From Phytomonas francai (Eukaryota > Euglenozoa > Kinetoplastea > Trypanosomatida > Trypanosomatidae), in the NCBI GenBank assembly GCA_001766655.1, contig MJCC01000017.1, forward strand, positions 246,956 through 310,955: DNA of 64,000 nucleotides, read 5' to 3'. Every line of letters begins with the position of its first letter. Within the stretch, counting starts at the first letter, position 1. The notes below the pieces were generated by a model. The model was not told the origin of the DNA, did not search any database, and was given only the letters and a program-made list of their open reading frames with translations. Position numbers and translations under genes: made by a program. Shown in pieces: positions 57,109 through 64,000 of this stretch.

Positions 57109-58755
57109 ATGTCCTTTCTGAATAATGAACGAGTCTCGCTCTACGTTGGTGATATACCTTTGGACCTCCCTTACCCGGAAGACGCCCTTGGCTCCCTCTT
57201 CAACAGAGTTGCCCCAGTGGTCTCTTTAAGAATATGCCGTGATATAACGACCCAAAAATCTCTTGGGTATGGGTACGTAAACTTTCCAACTACGGCGGAC
57301 GCCGAGAAGGCGTTAAATGTGCTGAATTACGCTGATATCATTCCTGGTCGGCAGATTCGGGTTATGTTTTCGATGCGGGACCCGATGGCCCGGCGAAACG
57401 CCTTGAATAATCTATGCGTGACGAATTTGAGTACATCCATAACCTCCAAAGAGCTTCATAGGCTATTTTCCGAGTTTGGCACTATTCTTTCCTGCAAGGT
57501 TGCGTTAGACATGGAGGGGAACAGCAAGGGCTACGGGTTTATTCAGTATGAAACCCCTGAAGGGGCGAACTCTGCGCTTCAGATGAACGACAAAACTATT
57601 GGGGACTCTAAGGTCAAGGTTTCTCCGTTTATGCGCAAATCGGAGCGTGACGCCCAGCGTGAAAAGACGTTCACGAACGTCTTTGCATGCAATATTGTAA
57701 AGTCTGCGACCGAGGAGGACGTCAAGAAGGTGTTTGGGGAGTTTGGGAATCTGACCTCCTTGTTTCTCTCGGACAATCCGCAATACACCACGAAGTTTGC
57801 ACTAACCAACTTTGAGAACCACGATGACGCCGTTAAGGCGATCGAGGCGCTTAACAACAACACCGAGTGCGAAATTTCTGTTCCAGAGCAGCCGCTTATG
57901 GTGTGCCGCGCCCTCAAGAAAAACGAGCGGGCACGCGCGAAACCGAAGTTTGCCGCGATCTATCAAAGTCAAGGTCGAAATCTTTACGTGAAGCACCTAG
58001 GAGACGACATCAAGCAGGAGGATTTAGAGAATCTGTTTTCCCCATTTGGGCAAATCGAGTCGTCTGTTCTGATGCGAGACCCGAACGGCATTTTCAGGGG
58101 CTTCGCGTTTGTGTGCTACACCGAGAAGGAGTCCGCGCTGACGGCGATCCGCGAGCTGAATGGGAAGATGCTCCCGAACGGCAGGCGGCCGCTCTACGTC
58201 AGCCAGGCCGAGCAGAAGGACATGCGGCTGCGCCTCCTCCTGCAGCGCCACGCCGCGCTGAAGCACCCGCGGCCGGTCCCCCCGCCCGCCGGCGTCTACG
58301 GCCAGCCGCCGTGGCCGCAGCCGTACGCGATGGGCCCCTCCCCCTTCGCCCACGCCCCCGCGGGCCCCCCGCCCTTCCTCCAGGGGCCGGGCGCGATGCG
58401 GCGCCCGATGGTCGCGCCCGCGCCGTACCTCCCGCAGCCCCCGCAGCTTCCGCAGCCTCAGCCGCAGCCGCAGCCTCAGCCGCAGCCTCAGCCTCAGCCG
58501 GCGGCCGGGCCCGTCGTCGGGGGGGTCGACCTCAACCAGCTCGGCCGGATGAGCCTCGAGGAGCGCAAGAACTTCCTCGGCGAGACGCTCTACAGCCGAA
58601 TCGTCGAGCAGGTCCCGCAGCAGGCCGCGAAGATTACCGGCATGCTCCTCGAAATGGGCACCACGGAGATCTTGGACGTCCTCGCGGACAGCAACGCGCT
58701 CAAGGCAAAGGTCAACGAGGCCGTCGTCGTTCTTCGCCAGCACTCGGGCCACTAA
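57109..58755 (+). CDS. PABP: Poly(A)-binding protein with four RRMs and PABC domain
   Basis: 548 residues. PABP coats mRNA poly(A) tails, stabilises mRNA and links to translation initiation factors. RRM1 (about 10-85) has SLYVGDIPL and GYGYVNF; RRM2 (about 102-172) has NLCVTNLS and KGYGFIQYE; RRM3 (about 187-270) has NVFACNIV and a diverged RNP1 (TTKFALTNFE); RRM4 (about 287-370) has NLYVKHLGDD and RGFAFVCY. The linker is Pro/Gln/Ala-rich, with a Pro-Gln repeat near 445-465. The C-terminal MLLE/PABC domain (about 484-545) has KITGMLLEMGTTEI, which binds PAM2 peptides. Trypanosomatids carry two or three PABPs; which this is cannot be told. From about 58080 to the stop the codons switch abruptly to nearly all G/C third positions. 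Confidence 0.95.
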   Translation: MSFLNNERVSLYVGDIPLDLPYPEDALGSLFNRVAPVVSLRICRDITTQKSLGYGYVNFPTTADAEKALNVLNYADIIPGRQIRVMFSMRDPMARRNALNNLCVTNLSTSITSKELHRLFSEFGTILSCKVALDMEGNSKGYGFIQYETPEGANSALQMNDKTIGDSKVKVSPFMRKSERDAQREKTFTNVFACNIVKSATEEDVKKVFGEFGNLTSLFLSDNPQYTTKFALTNFENHDDAVKAIEALNNNTECEISVPEQPLMVCRALKKNERARAKPKFAAIYQSQGRNLYVKHLGDDIKQEDLENLFSPFGQIESSVLMRDPNGIFRGFAFVCYTEKESALTAIRELNGKMLPNGRRPLYVSQAEQKDMRLRLLLQRHAALKHPRPVPPPAGVYGQPPWPQPYAMGPSPFAHAPAGPPPFLQGPGAMRRPMVAPAPYLPQPPQLPQPQPQPQPQPQPQPQPAAGPVVGGVDLNQLGRMSLEERKNFLGETLYSRIVEQVPQQAAKITGMLLEMGTTEILDVLADSNALKAKVNEAVVVLRQHSGH

Positions 58756-59148
58756 TCCCATTCCATCCCATTATCGGCGTTTGCCGATAATCAAACATGT
58801 TGTCACTCTGTTGTAAAAGGGCTTAATTCTATTTCTAAGATCAGAAAAAATGTAAAAAGGACCGATCCAGGAACATATTTACTGCGGTATATTCAGTAAA
58901 GCAATGGCGGCGATCACTGTGGCGTATCCCGATTCATTGGCTTCGAGTCCAACCTTTATTCCTGGGGGCGTGATTTTCCTAATGGTGTTCTAATTAATGT
59001 TTCTGAAATTAAAAGCGATCATTTTCCTAAGAAAACATAAAGTTATTCGCTGACAGAATTCTTTTAGATTTAGTCTTGTCAGCTCTTACCTTTATGCTAA
59101 GAATAATTAAGTGACCACCGATTGACACAGATATTCCCCTTTGTAGAA

Positions 59149-59151
<3 letters not shown>

Positions 59152-59185
<34 letters not shown>
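59152..59185. repeat. (TA)n microsatellite
   Basis: Alternating TA that is translated as Tyr-Ile repeats if the in-frame ATG at 59149 is used. Confidence 0.9.
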
Positions 59186-59188
<3 letters not shown>

Positions 59189-59274
59189 GCATTTCTCTGC
59201 TATCATGCCTTCGTTCCTTGATACTGTTTAACATTATACTTCCGTCATTTTTTTTTTTTTCGCTTTCAACGGTT

Positions 59275-59276
59275 AG
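59275..59276 (+). promoter_or_regulatory. Predicted trans-splice acceptor AG
   Basis: TCATTTTTTTTTTTTTCGCTTTCAACGGTTAG, with a T13 core, ends 10 bases before the ATG at 59287, and no AG intervenes after the tract. It selects 59287 over the in-frame ATG at 59149. Confidence 0.6.
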
Positions 59277-59286
59277 GATTCTTCCA

Positions 59287-60138
59287 ATGTTGCAACGAAT
59301 GATCAAGCGTATGAGGCAACTCCGAAACACTCGAGGTGAAAACTTTAATCTTCGAAAGGTACTGCAGTTTACTGAAGAAGACAACACGGCCTCCACTGAA
59401 CGGGATTTTCTCAGCCCGTCCGCGGACCCGATCGCAACACCTGCGCAGCTAGTGTGCAGTATTGCGAGTTTTTACGATCCCACAGTCTACGCCTATTGCA
59501 TCTTTGACATGGCGAGAATTTTACACCAGGCTGCCAATGAAATGCAGAACGAAATGCTCCGTCATCCGGAGTTGTTGCTAGTTTCACCGTATCGCCTCAT
59601 CAAAAATCCCCGACATTTTCCTCAGTCCATTGGTAAGGTACGGTTTAAGGCCCTGCAGGGCGTGCTGCTTTCCCTCTTTTCTTATCACGAGGCGTCGCCC
59701 GATTCTCTTACGCAGAAGGCGTTGCGCGAGTCCCCATCGGGCACGAGTTTTGTGCCCTTTTTCCGTGGTTTAGCCCTCTGCTCGTCGGTATCGCACTCGC
59801 TTTCCGACCAGGCCTCCTACGTCTTTGAGGCGTTGCTCACAGAGGGCATCATTTCAGAGGAACTGTGGCTCGAGGGGGAGTACTACGACCGTGCGCTGAC
59901 GCTCTCACGATTGTTCATGGCAACCGCGCAGGAGTTTGGCTCCAGTCCGATGCTCAACGCAAGCATAAGTCTCTCACGCCAAGTAGGCATCGAGATCACC
60001 TACCCCATGTCAAAAAAAATATGCCTTGCGTTCACAAGAACTGGGAAACGCCGCTTGGACTGGTCCTTCAAAGGATCTAGTCATTTCAAAACCATTTTTT
60101 CTGCAAAAAGGGGGTGGAACTTTGGTAATCTGGACTGA
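59287..60138 (+). CDS. Conserved-looking protein, 283 residues, unknown
   Basis: Starts MLQRMIKRMRQLRNTRGENF, a basic amphipathic N-terminus. The core is helical and aromatic-rich (CSIASFYDPTVYAYCIFDMA), with Leu-rich stretches (FKALQGVLLSLFSYHEASPD). The C-terminus is basic (TGKRRLDWSFKGSSHFKTIF). No family is recognised; a mitochondrial location is possible. Using the ATG at 59149 would add 46 residues (Tyr-Ile repeats then a Leu/Phe-rich stretch) and change the N-terminus entirely, but the acceptor at 59275-59276 argues against it. Confidence 0.7.
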   Translation: MLQRMIKRMRQLRNTRGENFNLRKVLQFTEEDNTASTERDFLSPSADPIATPAQLVCSIASFYDPTVYAYCIFDMARILHQAANEMQNEMLRHPELLLVSPYRLIKNPRHFPQSIGKVRFKALQGVLLSLFSYHEASPDSLTQKALRESPSGTSFVPFFRGLALCSSVSHSLSDQASYVFEALLTEGIISEELWLEGEYYDRALTLSRLFMATAQEFGSSPMLNASISLSRQVGIEITYPMSKKICLAFTRTGKRRLDWSFKGSSHFKTIFSAKRGWNFGNLD

Positions 60139-60367
60139 TCCCAACCTCGTCAATAGGTCATTCCCATTTTGATTCTATTTTTTGTTTGTCCTGGTGTTGC
60201 TTTGATCGCTACTCCTCCCTGTAGATAGATGAGAAGGAGCACCATTCACGTATTTTTTCTGTTCTTATACGTTTCGATTTCCATTATAACTTACCTCTGA
60301 TATTTCTGCTGATTTACTGCTTTTCCTATCTTCCAAACGAATACACACACACACACACACACACACA

Positions 60368-60406
<39 letters not shown>

Positions 60407-60563
60407 ATATGCGAGTACGTTTTTTTTCCTGCCTTCTTGATGTAAAACAGGTCTCCCTGTTGTTTGATCTTTCGGTTCTTGTCTTTACATCTTGATCTTT
60501 CCATTATACTAATAGAAATTCAAAGTACAATAGAATAACCTACAGGGACCAAGGCATAGAGCG
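60139..60563. other. Intergenic region, 425 bp
   Basis: Contains the (CA)n(TA)n compound microsatellite at 60342-60404. No coding frame; pyrimidine-rich stretches near 60418-60490. Confidence 0.55.
60342..60404. repeat. Compound (CA)n(TA)n microsatellite
   Basis: About 13 CA units, then CCT, then about 17 TA units. Confidence 0.9.
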
Positions 60564-60890
60564 ATGGAGGCTCTTTCAGAGGCTTTTCGTGCTGCCAACC
60601 TCAGTTATAGCTTCGCTATTTCTCCACATCCTACCCAGAAGGATACCTTTCGATTGATTCTGTCACGCCCTACAAATAAAAATCCGGAGTCTATAATCTT
60701 TCTATCAGTTGACATTTTTATGACTTCGAATACTCCCGAGATCAGCATATTTGAGGCAAAAGTGGAGCATATGCTCTGGAAGTTACCCTTCAGCGTGCAA
60801 GAGGGTCGACTAAGGGGATTTTCGGAATCCTATATGGACAAGATTTGGTCTCAAAAGGAGATTTCTTGGAAGACAAAAATGTACCTTTAG
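60564..60890 (+). CDS. Small protein, 108 residues, unknown
   Basis: Begins MEALSEAFRAANLSYSFAIS. Short strand-like segments (KDTFRLILSRP, IIFLSVDIFMTS) are followed by helix-like ones (ISIFEAKVEHMLWKLPFSVQ). The build could be a small alpha/beta domain such as an RWD-type fold, but no motif settles it. Start context GCATAGAGCGATGG. Composition is coding-like. Confidence 0.55.
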   Translation: MEALSEAFRAANLSYSFAISPHPTQKDTFRLILSRPTNKNPESIIFLSVDIFMTSNTPEISIFEAKVEHMLWKLPFSVQEGRLRGFSESYMDKIWSQKEISWKTKMYL

Positions 60891-61189
60891 GTTTTCCAAC
60901 AACCACTGACCAGAGAGGCAAAACAATCATGTACATTAGAAGGCTGAGAGTATAGCTTTTCACATATAAAGAGGAAATAGTCGCTTAATTTCTTTGATTC
61001 TGACAATATATCATGGTGTCGCAAAACATCTCGTCACTTTTTTAGTCTTGATTCTCTTTTTGACTCCTTCCATTTGTTTGAAAAACCATTTGTATGCATT
61101 GTGATTCCTAGGAAAACCAGAACCTTTATTAAACTACGACTCCTCCTTTTATTCATACAGTATTTCGCGCTTCGCTTGGCAAAAATATT

Positions 61190-61651
61190 ATGATGCTACC
61201 TCAAGAAGGCGGTTTGGACGCTGACTTGTTGCTCCAAGATGAAGGCCAGCTCATCAAGGGTCTTTCGTGGACGCAGCGAATACAAGGCTTCCTGATTTTT
61301 GTGTCTCTGGGGTTTTTCTCCAATATGATGGGGTGGCTGGCCCTGGGAATGGGAGTTTACTGGAAGTACACCGTTCTCACCACCATGGGTAGTATCATGT
61401 CAACCCTTAGCACGATGATTCTAATGGGCCCAATGACTCAGCTACAGTCTATGATGGACGAGCGCCGGAGGGGGGCTACGTTGATGTATTTTGCAACTCT
61501 AATACTGTCCTTAGTGCTGGCTTTTACTTTCAAGTCATTTATCCTCTGCACGCTCTGCGGGCTTTTGCAATACATGGCGTTGTTTTGGTATGCACTATCG
61601 TATATACCATACGGTCAAAATGCATTGCTGGTGCTGATTTTTGGCGAGTAG
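61190..61651 (+). CDS. SFT2: SFT2-family vesicle transport protein
   Basis: 153 residues. SFT2/GOT1 proteins are small Golgi membrane proteins that act in endosome-to-Golgi traffic. Four spans are visible: about 32-50 (GFLIFVSLGFFSNMMGWLAL), 62-80, 96-113 and 115-135. Diagnostic segments are LSWTQRIQGFLIF at the first span, LSTMILMGPMTQLQSMMDER between the second and third, RGATLMYFATLILSL, and the ending FWYALSYIPYGQN. All match SFT2 in order. The N-terminus is acidic and cytosolic by inference. No oddity. It fits with BET1 in this window as a second secretory-pathway gene. Confidence 0.9.
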   Translation: MMLPQEGGLDADLLLQDEGQLIKGLSWTQRIQGFLIFVSLGFFSNMMGWLALGMGVYWKYTVLTTMGSIMSTLSTMILMGPMTQLQSMMDERRRGATLMYFATLILSLVLAFTFKSFILCTLCGLLQYMALFWYALSYIPYGQNALLVLIFGE

Positions 61652-61915
61652 GAGTACGCAAAGTCGGGTTTTTTTTTTTCTCACCTGCCGTACCGCTACT
61701 AATTCTGTTGTTTATTATCCATTTATTGAGTCTGTTCCTCATTACGATAACTTATAGCTCTAAAGAGACCGAATGGAGAGTTATTACGATACATCCGTTT
61801 CGTCTCGTTTTTTTAATTATTTTATCATATAAAATTTACAACAAATTTTTCCTTTGTTTCTTTCTTTTTTCGGTATTTGCGATGCGGTAATAGTAAATTT
61901 TTACTCAGTGTCCGG

Positions 61916-62419
61916 ATGCAGGAAAAGAGAACTTTTGTTGAATTGCACAGGAAGCTGACCAAGATGGGTTTTGAATCTTGGGGAACCATCACTGAAAGGG
62001 ATGTATTTAGCGGCAGCACGCACGTGTATAGCACTTTTATACGGTTCATCTTCACTCAATTTGCAAGCGTCACGACGAAATTAATGAAAAAATATCACTG
62101 GTTTGTCATTGAAGGCAATGACGTGTCACTGGGGAGTGCTTTTATTCGCTTATTAAACGACGAGTTTGGTTTCCTTTCCCCAATAACTCCGATTCAGTAT
62201 GCTAAGCGACAATTCGCACACGCCAAAATGCTTCTATGCTTAACCCTTATTAGATTCCTTTCAAAAGCTAGTTCGAAAGTAGCCTCTTCAAGGCGTCCGG
62301 CAGCTCCTAAGCGTGAGACCATTCCCAATAGGGCCCTTTTAATCGACATTCTTGAGCGCAAGGAGGATGAGCTGATCCGAGAGCGACGAAGTGCCCTTAA
62401 CAAGATGCCTCGTTTCTAA
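61916..62419 (+). CDS. CEP44: CEP44-like centriole/basal body protein
   Basis: 167 residues from the ATG at 61916. The first 115 residues resemble the CEP44 N-terminal domain: ELHRKLTKMGFESWGTI, then VYSTFIRFIFTQFASVTTKL, then a segment (SLGSAFIRLLNDEFGF, SPITPIQYAKRQFAHAKMLL) matching the vyklLRd.F.ykP-QF-F-x-x-KM pattern. In animals CEP44 binds microtubules at the centriole and is needed for centriole maturation. The basic C-terminus (SSRRPAAPKRETIPNRALL) is short; animal CEP44 is about 390 residues, so this is close to the domain alone. Assignment from pattern only. The acceptor TTTTTACTCAG ends 9 bases before the ATG, which excludes the longer frame from 61877. Confidence 0.62.
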   Translation: MQEKRTFVELHRKLTKMGFESWGTITERDVFSGSTHVYSTFIRFIFTQFASVTTKLMKKYHWFVIEGNDVSLGSAFIRLLNDEFGFLSPITPIQYAKRQFAHAKMLLCLTLIRFLSKASSKVASSRRPAAPKRETIPNRALLIDILERKEDELIRERRSALNKMPRF

Positions 62420-62773
62420 AAACCTACAAATCACGCGAAACGGCAGCAACAACGGGTGGAAAATAGACTGATTAGGCATGCTACAATTGCACAACACGAT
62501 TTTTTTACCATAGAGTGGTCACGTTTCTTACTTTATAATAGTGATGAGGGTGTTCCTAGTAGATATTCAGCACTTTATTTCTCCTGTCCTTTCCCCGTCA
62601 TTTCTGTTTCATCTCGAATATGCTAACCATAGCAACCTCGGGTTGGTGTTCTTGGACCAAATGTATTTCGTTTCACATTTGGCAATTTTTCCCGAACTTT
62701 CTTTTTATCAATTCTATTTTATGATCTACCTATAGGGGATTTAAGACGAATTAGTATAGATCTGCGCCAAAAA
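62420..62773. other. Intergenic region, 354 bp
   Basis: AT-rich with pyrimidine tracts; an open frame at 62541-62735 is short and T-rich. TATTTTATGATCTACCTATAG near 62735 is a likely acceptor for the last gene. Confidence 0.5.
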
Positions 62774-64000
62774 ATGGCGAGTAAGACCTTAGCACGGACT
62801 GCGGAAGATCTCGCTACGGTTAACCGTATGGTAGCCGCACTTGAGTATCGCAGCACACCGGAGGAGCGTAGCGCACATTTTGAAGATATTTACTCCAGTT
62901 ATACTCTTCTAAAGGCAGAGACGGACGAGTTGCGAGAGACCAAGAAAAAGATCCACCATGAATTATTTCAGAGTAATCGCGACCGGATCGACGAGCTGCT
63001 TTTCGACACTACAGAGTCGAACACGACTGATTGGGGTGACTGGGACACTTGGGAAAAGGTGCAAAAGGTGGTACAAAAATTTGCATACGGGCAATCACCT
63101 AATATAACCACAAACCCCGATGTACTGGAGGCCATGAAGAAGAACTTGGCTATCTTTGGTGATGTAAACAAAGCTCAATCGGAGCGAATCCAGCAACTCG
63201 AAAGTTGTATGGCGGAGTTACAAAGCGAAATAAGTGGACTCATGAATTTGTTGCAGCTAAAAGAGCGGAAGGCCCAAAAATTAGTCGGTAAAAATCGGAT
63301 GCTTCTCCTTCAGGTGCGACAAAAGCAACGTGAAGTTGATGAATTGGGAGGTAGGAACACTGATGAGAAGGAGTTGGTAAAGGACTTTAAGCTTGCTATC
63401 GATGCCAATAAGCGGCTTGAAAAGGAAAACTTAGAACTCAGGGCCATACTGAACGGCAAGGATGGTTTTCTAGGCATCTTTCTAGATGGGAAAGAAGTTA
63501 AGGCCAACGCGAAGGAGTCAACCTCAGCACAACAGAGCTTGAGTTTGTTCAATAGAAGCAATACCTCCTCCACCCAAGATCCGCAAACGGAAGAACAGGT
63601 GGGCAATATTTTACGAAATGATGAACGGCGGCTGTCGTACTTGTTTAAAGAGACCCCCATCTCTGCGATCTGGACAACACTCAATCGGCGCATGCAAGTG
63701 TGGATGCAGTACCTTGAAAAGGAAGTAGATAGTGCCATGAACGCGCTAGACTATGACGCTAATTCAATGCCTTTTTGCGACGAATCTGGCGGTATTCACT
63801 TTGATAAATGGAATGACACGTTCGTTTTGCCCTCTCAGGGTGTTTTTACCGTATACAGAGGGTATAATGATAAAAACAATGCTCTGGATGAACTCAAAGC
63901 GCATCTTCCAGTTTCTGTCTCGTATGCACCGCGTGATGACATTCCCTTTTGGACACCCCCAGCTGTATCTGGTGTTCTCACACCCGAAACTGCACCTGAC
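62774..64000 (+). CDS. Coiled-coil protein, 3' truncated by window end
   Basis: 409 codons from the ATG at 62774 are open to the last base, so the 3' end lies beyond the window. Residues 1-60 start MASKTLARTAEDLATVNRMV. A Trp-rich segment at about 80-95 (TTDWGDWDTWEKVQKVVQ) is followed by coiled coil (about 125-235; ERIQQLESCMAELQSEISGL). A second part (about 280-409) contains RRLSYLFKETPISAIWTTLN and looks folded. No family is recognised. Flagellar or basal-body coiled-coil proteins are common in these organisms, but no motif proves it. Confidence 0.8.
   Translation, partial: MASKTLARTAEDLATVNRMVAALEYRSTPEERSAHFEDIYSSYTLLKAETDELRETKKKIHHELFQSNRDRIDELLFDTTESNTTDWGDWDTWEKVQKVVQKFAYGQSPNITTNPDVLEAMKKNLAIFGDVNKAQSERIQQLESCMAELQSEISGLMNLLQLKERKAQKLVGKNRMLLLQVRQKQREVDELGGRNTDEKELVKDFKLAIDANKRLEKENLELRAILNGKDGFLGIFLDGKEVKANAKESTSAQQSLSLFNRSNTSSTQDPQTEEQVGNILRNDERRLSYLFKETPISAIWTTLNRRMQVWMQYLEKEVDSAMNALDYDANSMPFCDESGGIHFDKWNDTFVLPSQGVFTVYRGYNDKNNALDELKAHLPVSVSYAPRDDIPFWTPPAVSGVLTPETAPD

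Larger units (their letters stand above)
58756..59286. other. Intergenic region, 531 bp
   Basis: AT-rich. It has a 34-base (TA)n at about 59152-59185 and the acceptor AG 59275-59276. Together with an upstream in-frame ATG (59149) this allows two possible starts for the next gene. Confidence 0.6.

Noticed and set aside
1..64000. A strand-switch, centromere or mobile element in the window
   Set aside because: All supported genes are on one strand; I found no reverse transcriptase, transposase, terminal repeats or gene-orientation change.

Overview
The window is nuclear DNA from a kinetoplastid protist, most likely a trypanosomatid. Every supported gene lies on the + strand, as in one polycistronic transcription unit. 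No gene needs an intron. Many start codons follow a pyrimidine tract and an AG within tens to about 200 bases, the layout of trans-splice acceptors. Intergenic DNA is AT-rich and full of microsatellites. Flagellar and RNA-processing genes also fit. I cannot name the genus. Other genes use TGG for Trp and have no internal stops, so the standard genetic code applies.

Layout. 1-8752: the 3' end of a repeat-bearing Ser-rich protein, DENR, a 94-residue protein, a large coiled-coil protein, FCF2 and a 126-residue protein. 9756-18262: B9D2, an FCP1-like protein (degenerate HAD domain plus BRCT), a small protein, DPH6 and an RRM protein with an uncertain C-terminus. 18796-24620: a coiled-coil reading frame interrupted by eight in-frame stops, then a coiled-coil gene crossed by a 685-base assembly gap. 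25153-32224: dynein light chain LC8, a BUD13-like protein, a protein with CID-like and zinc-binding segments, and a mitochondrial carrier. 33160-45165: IFT144, a UCH-type deubiquitinase, a probable mitochondrial protein with dsRBD-like segments, and CPSF2/CPSF100. 45492-53746: a coiled-coil protein, a glomulin/ALF4-like protein, RPB6, a mitochondrial TypA/BipA GTPase and a SAM-like protein. 54002-56702: five very small genes including BET1. 57109-64000: poly(A)-binding protein, two unknown proteins, SFT2, a CEP44-like protein and a truncated coiled-coil gene.

Functional themes. Flagellum and basal body: B9D2, LC8, IFT144, CEP44-like. mRNA processing and translation: CPSF2, BUD13-like, the CID-like protein, PABP, FCP1-like, RPB6, DENR, FCF2, DPH6. 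Mitochondrion: TypA, a carrier and several small proteins with basic N-termini. Vesicle traffic: BET1, SFT2. Neighbours need not share a function in these transcription units, so the grouping may be chance.

The most unusual signals are the in-frame-stop gene at 18796-21060, the apparently inactive FCP1-like protein at 10792, abrupt GC-rich islands inside individual genes, and a perfect four-run G-quadruplex motif at 27302-27324.
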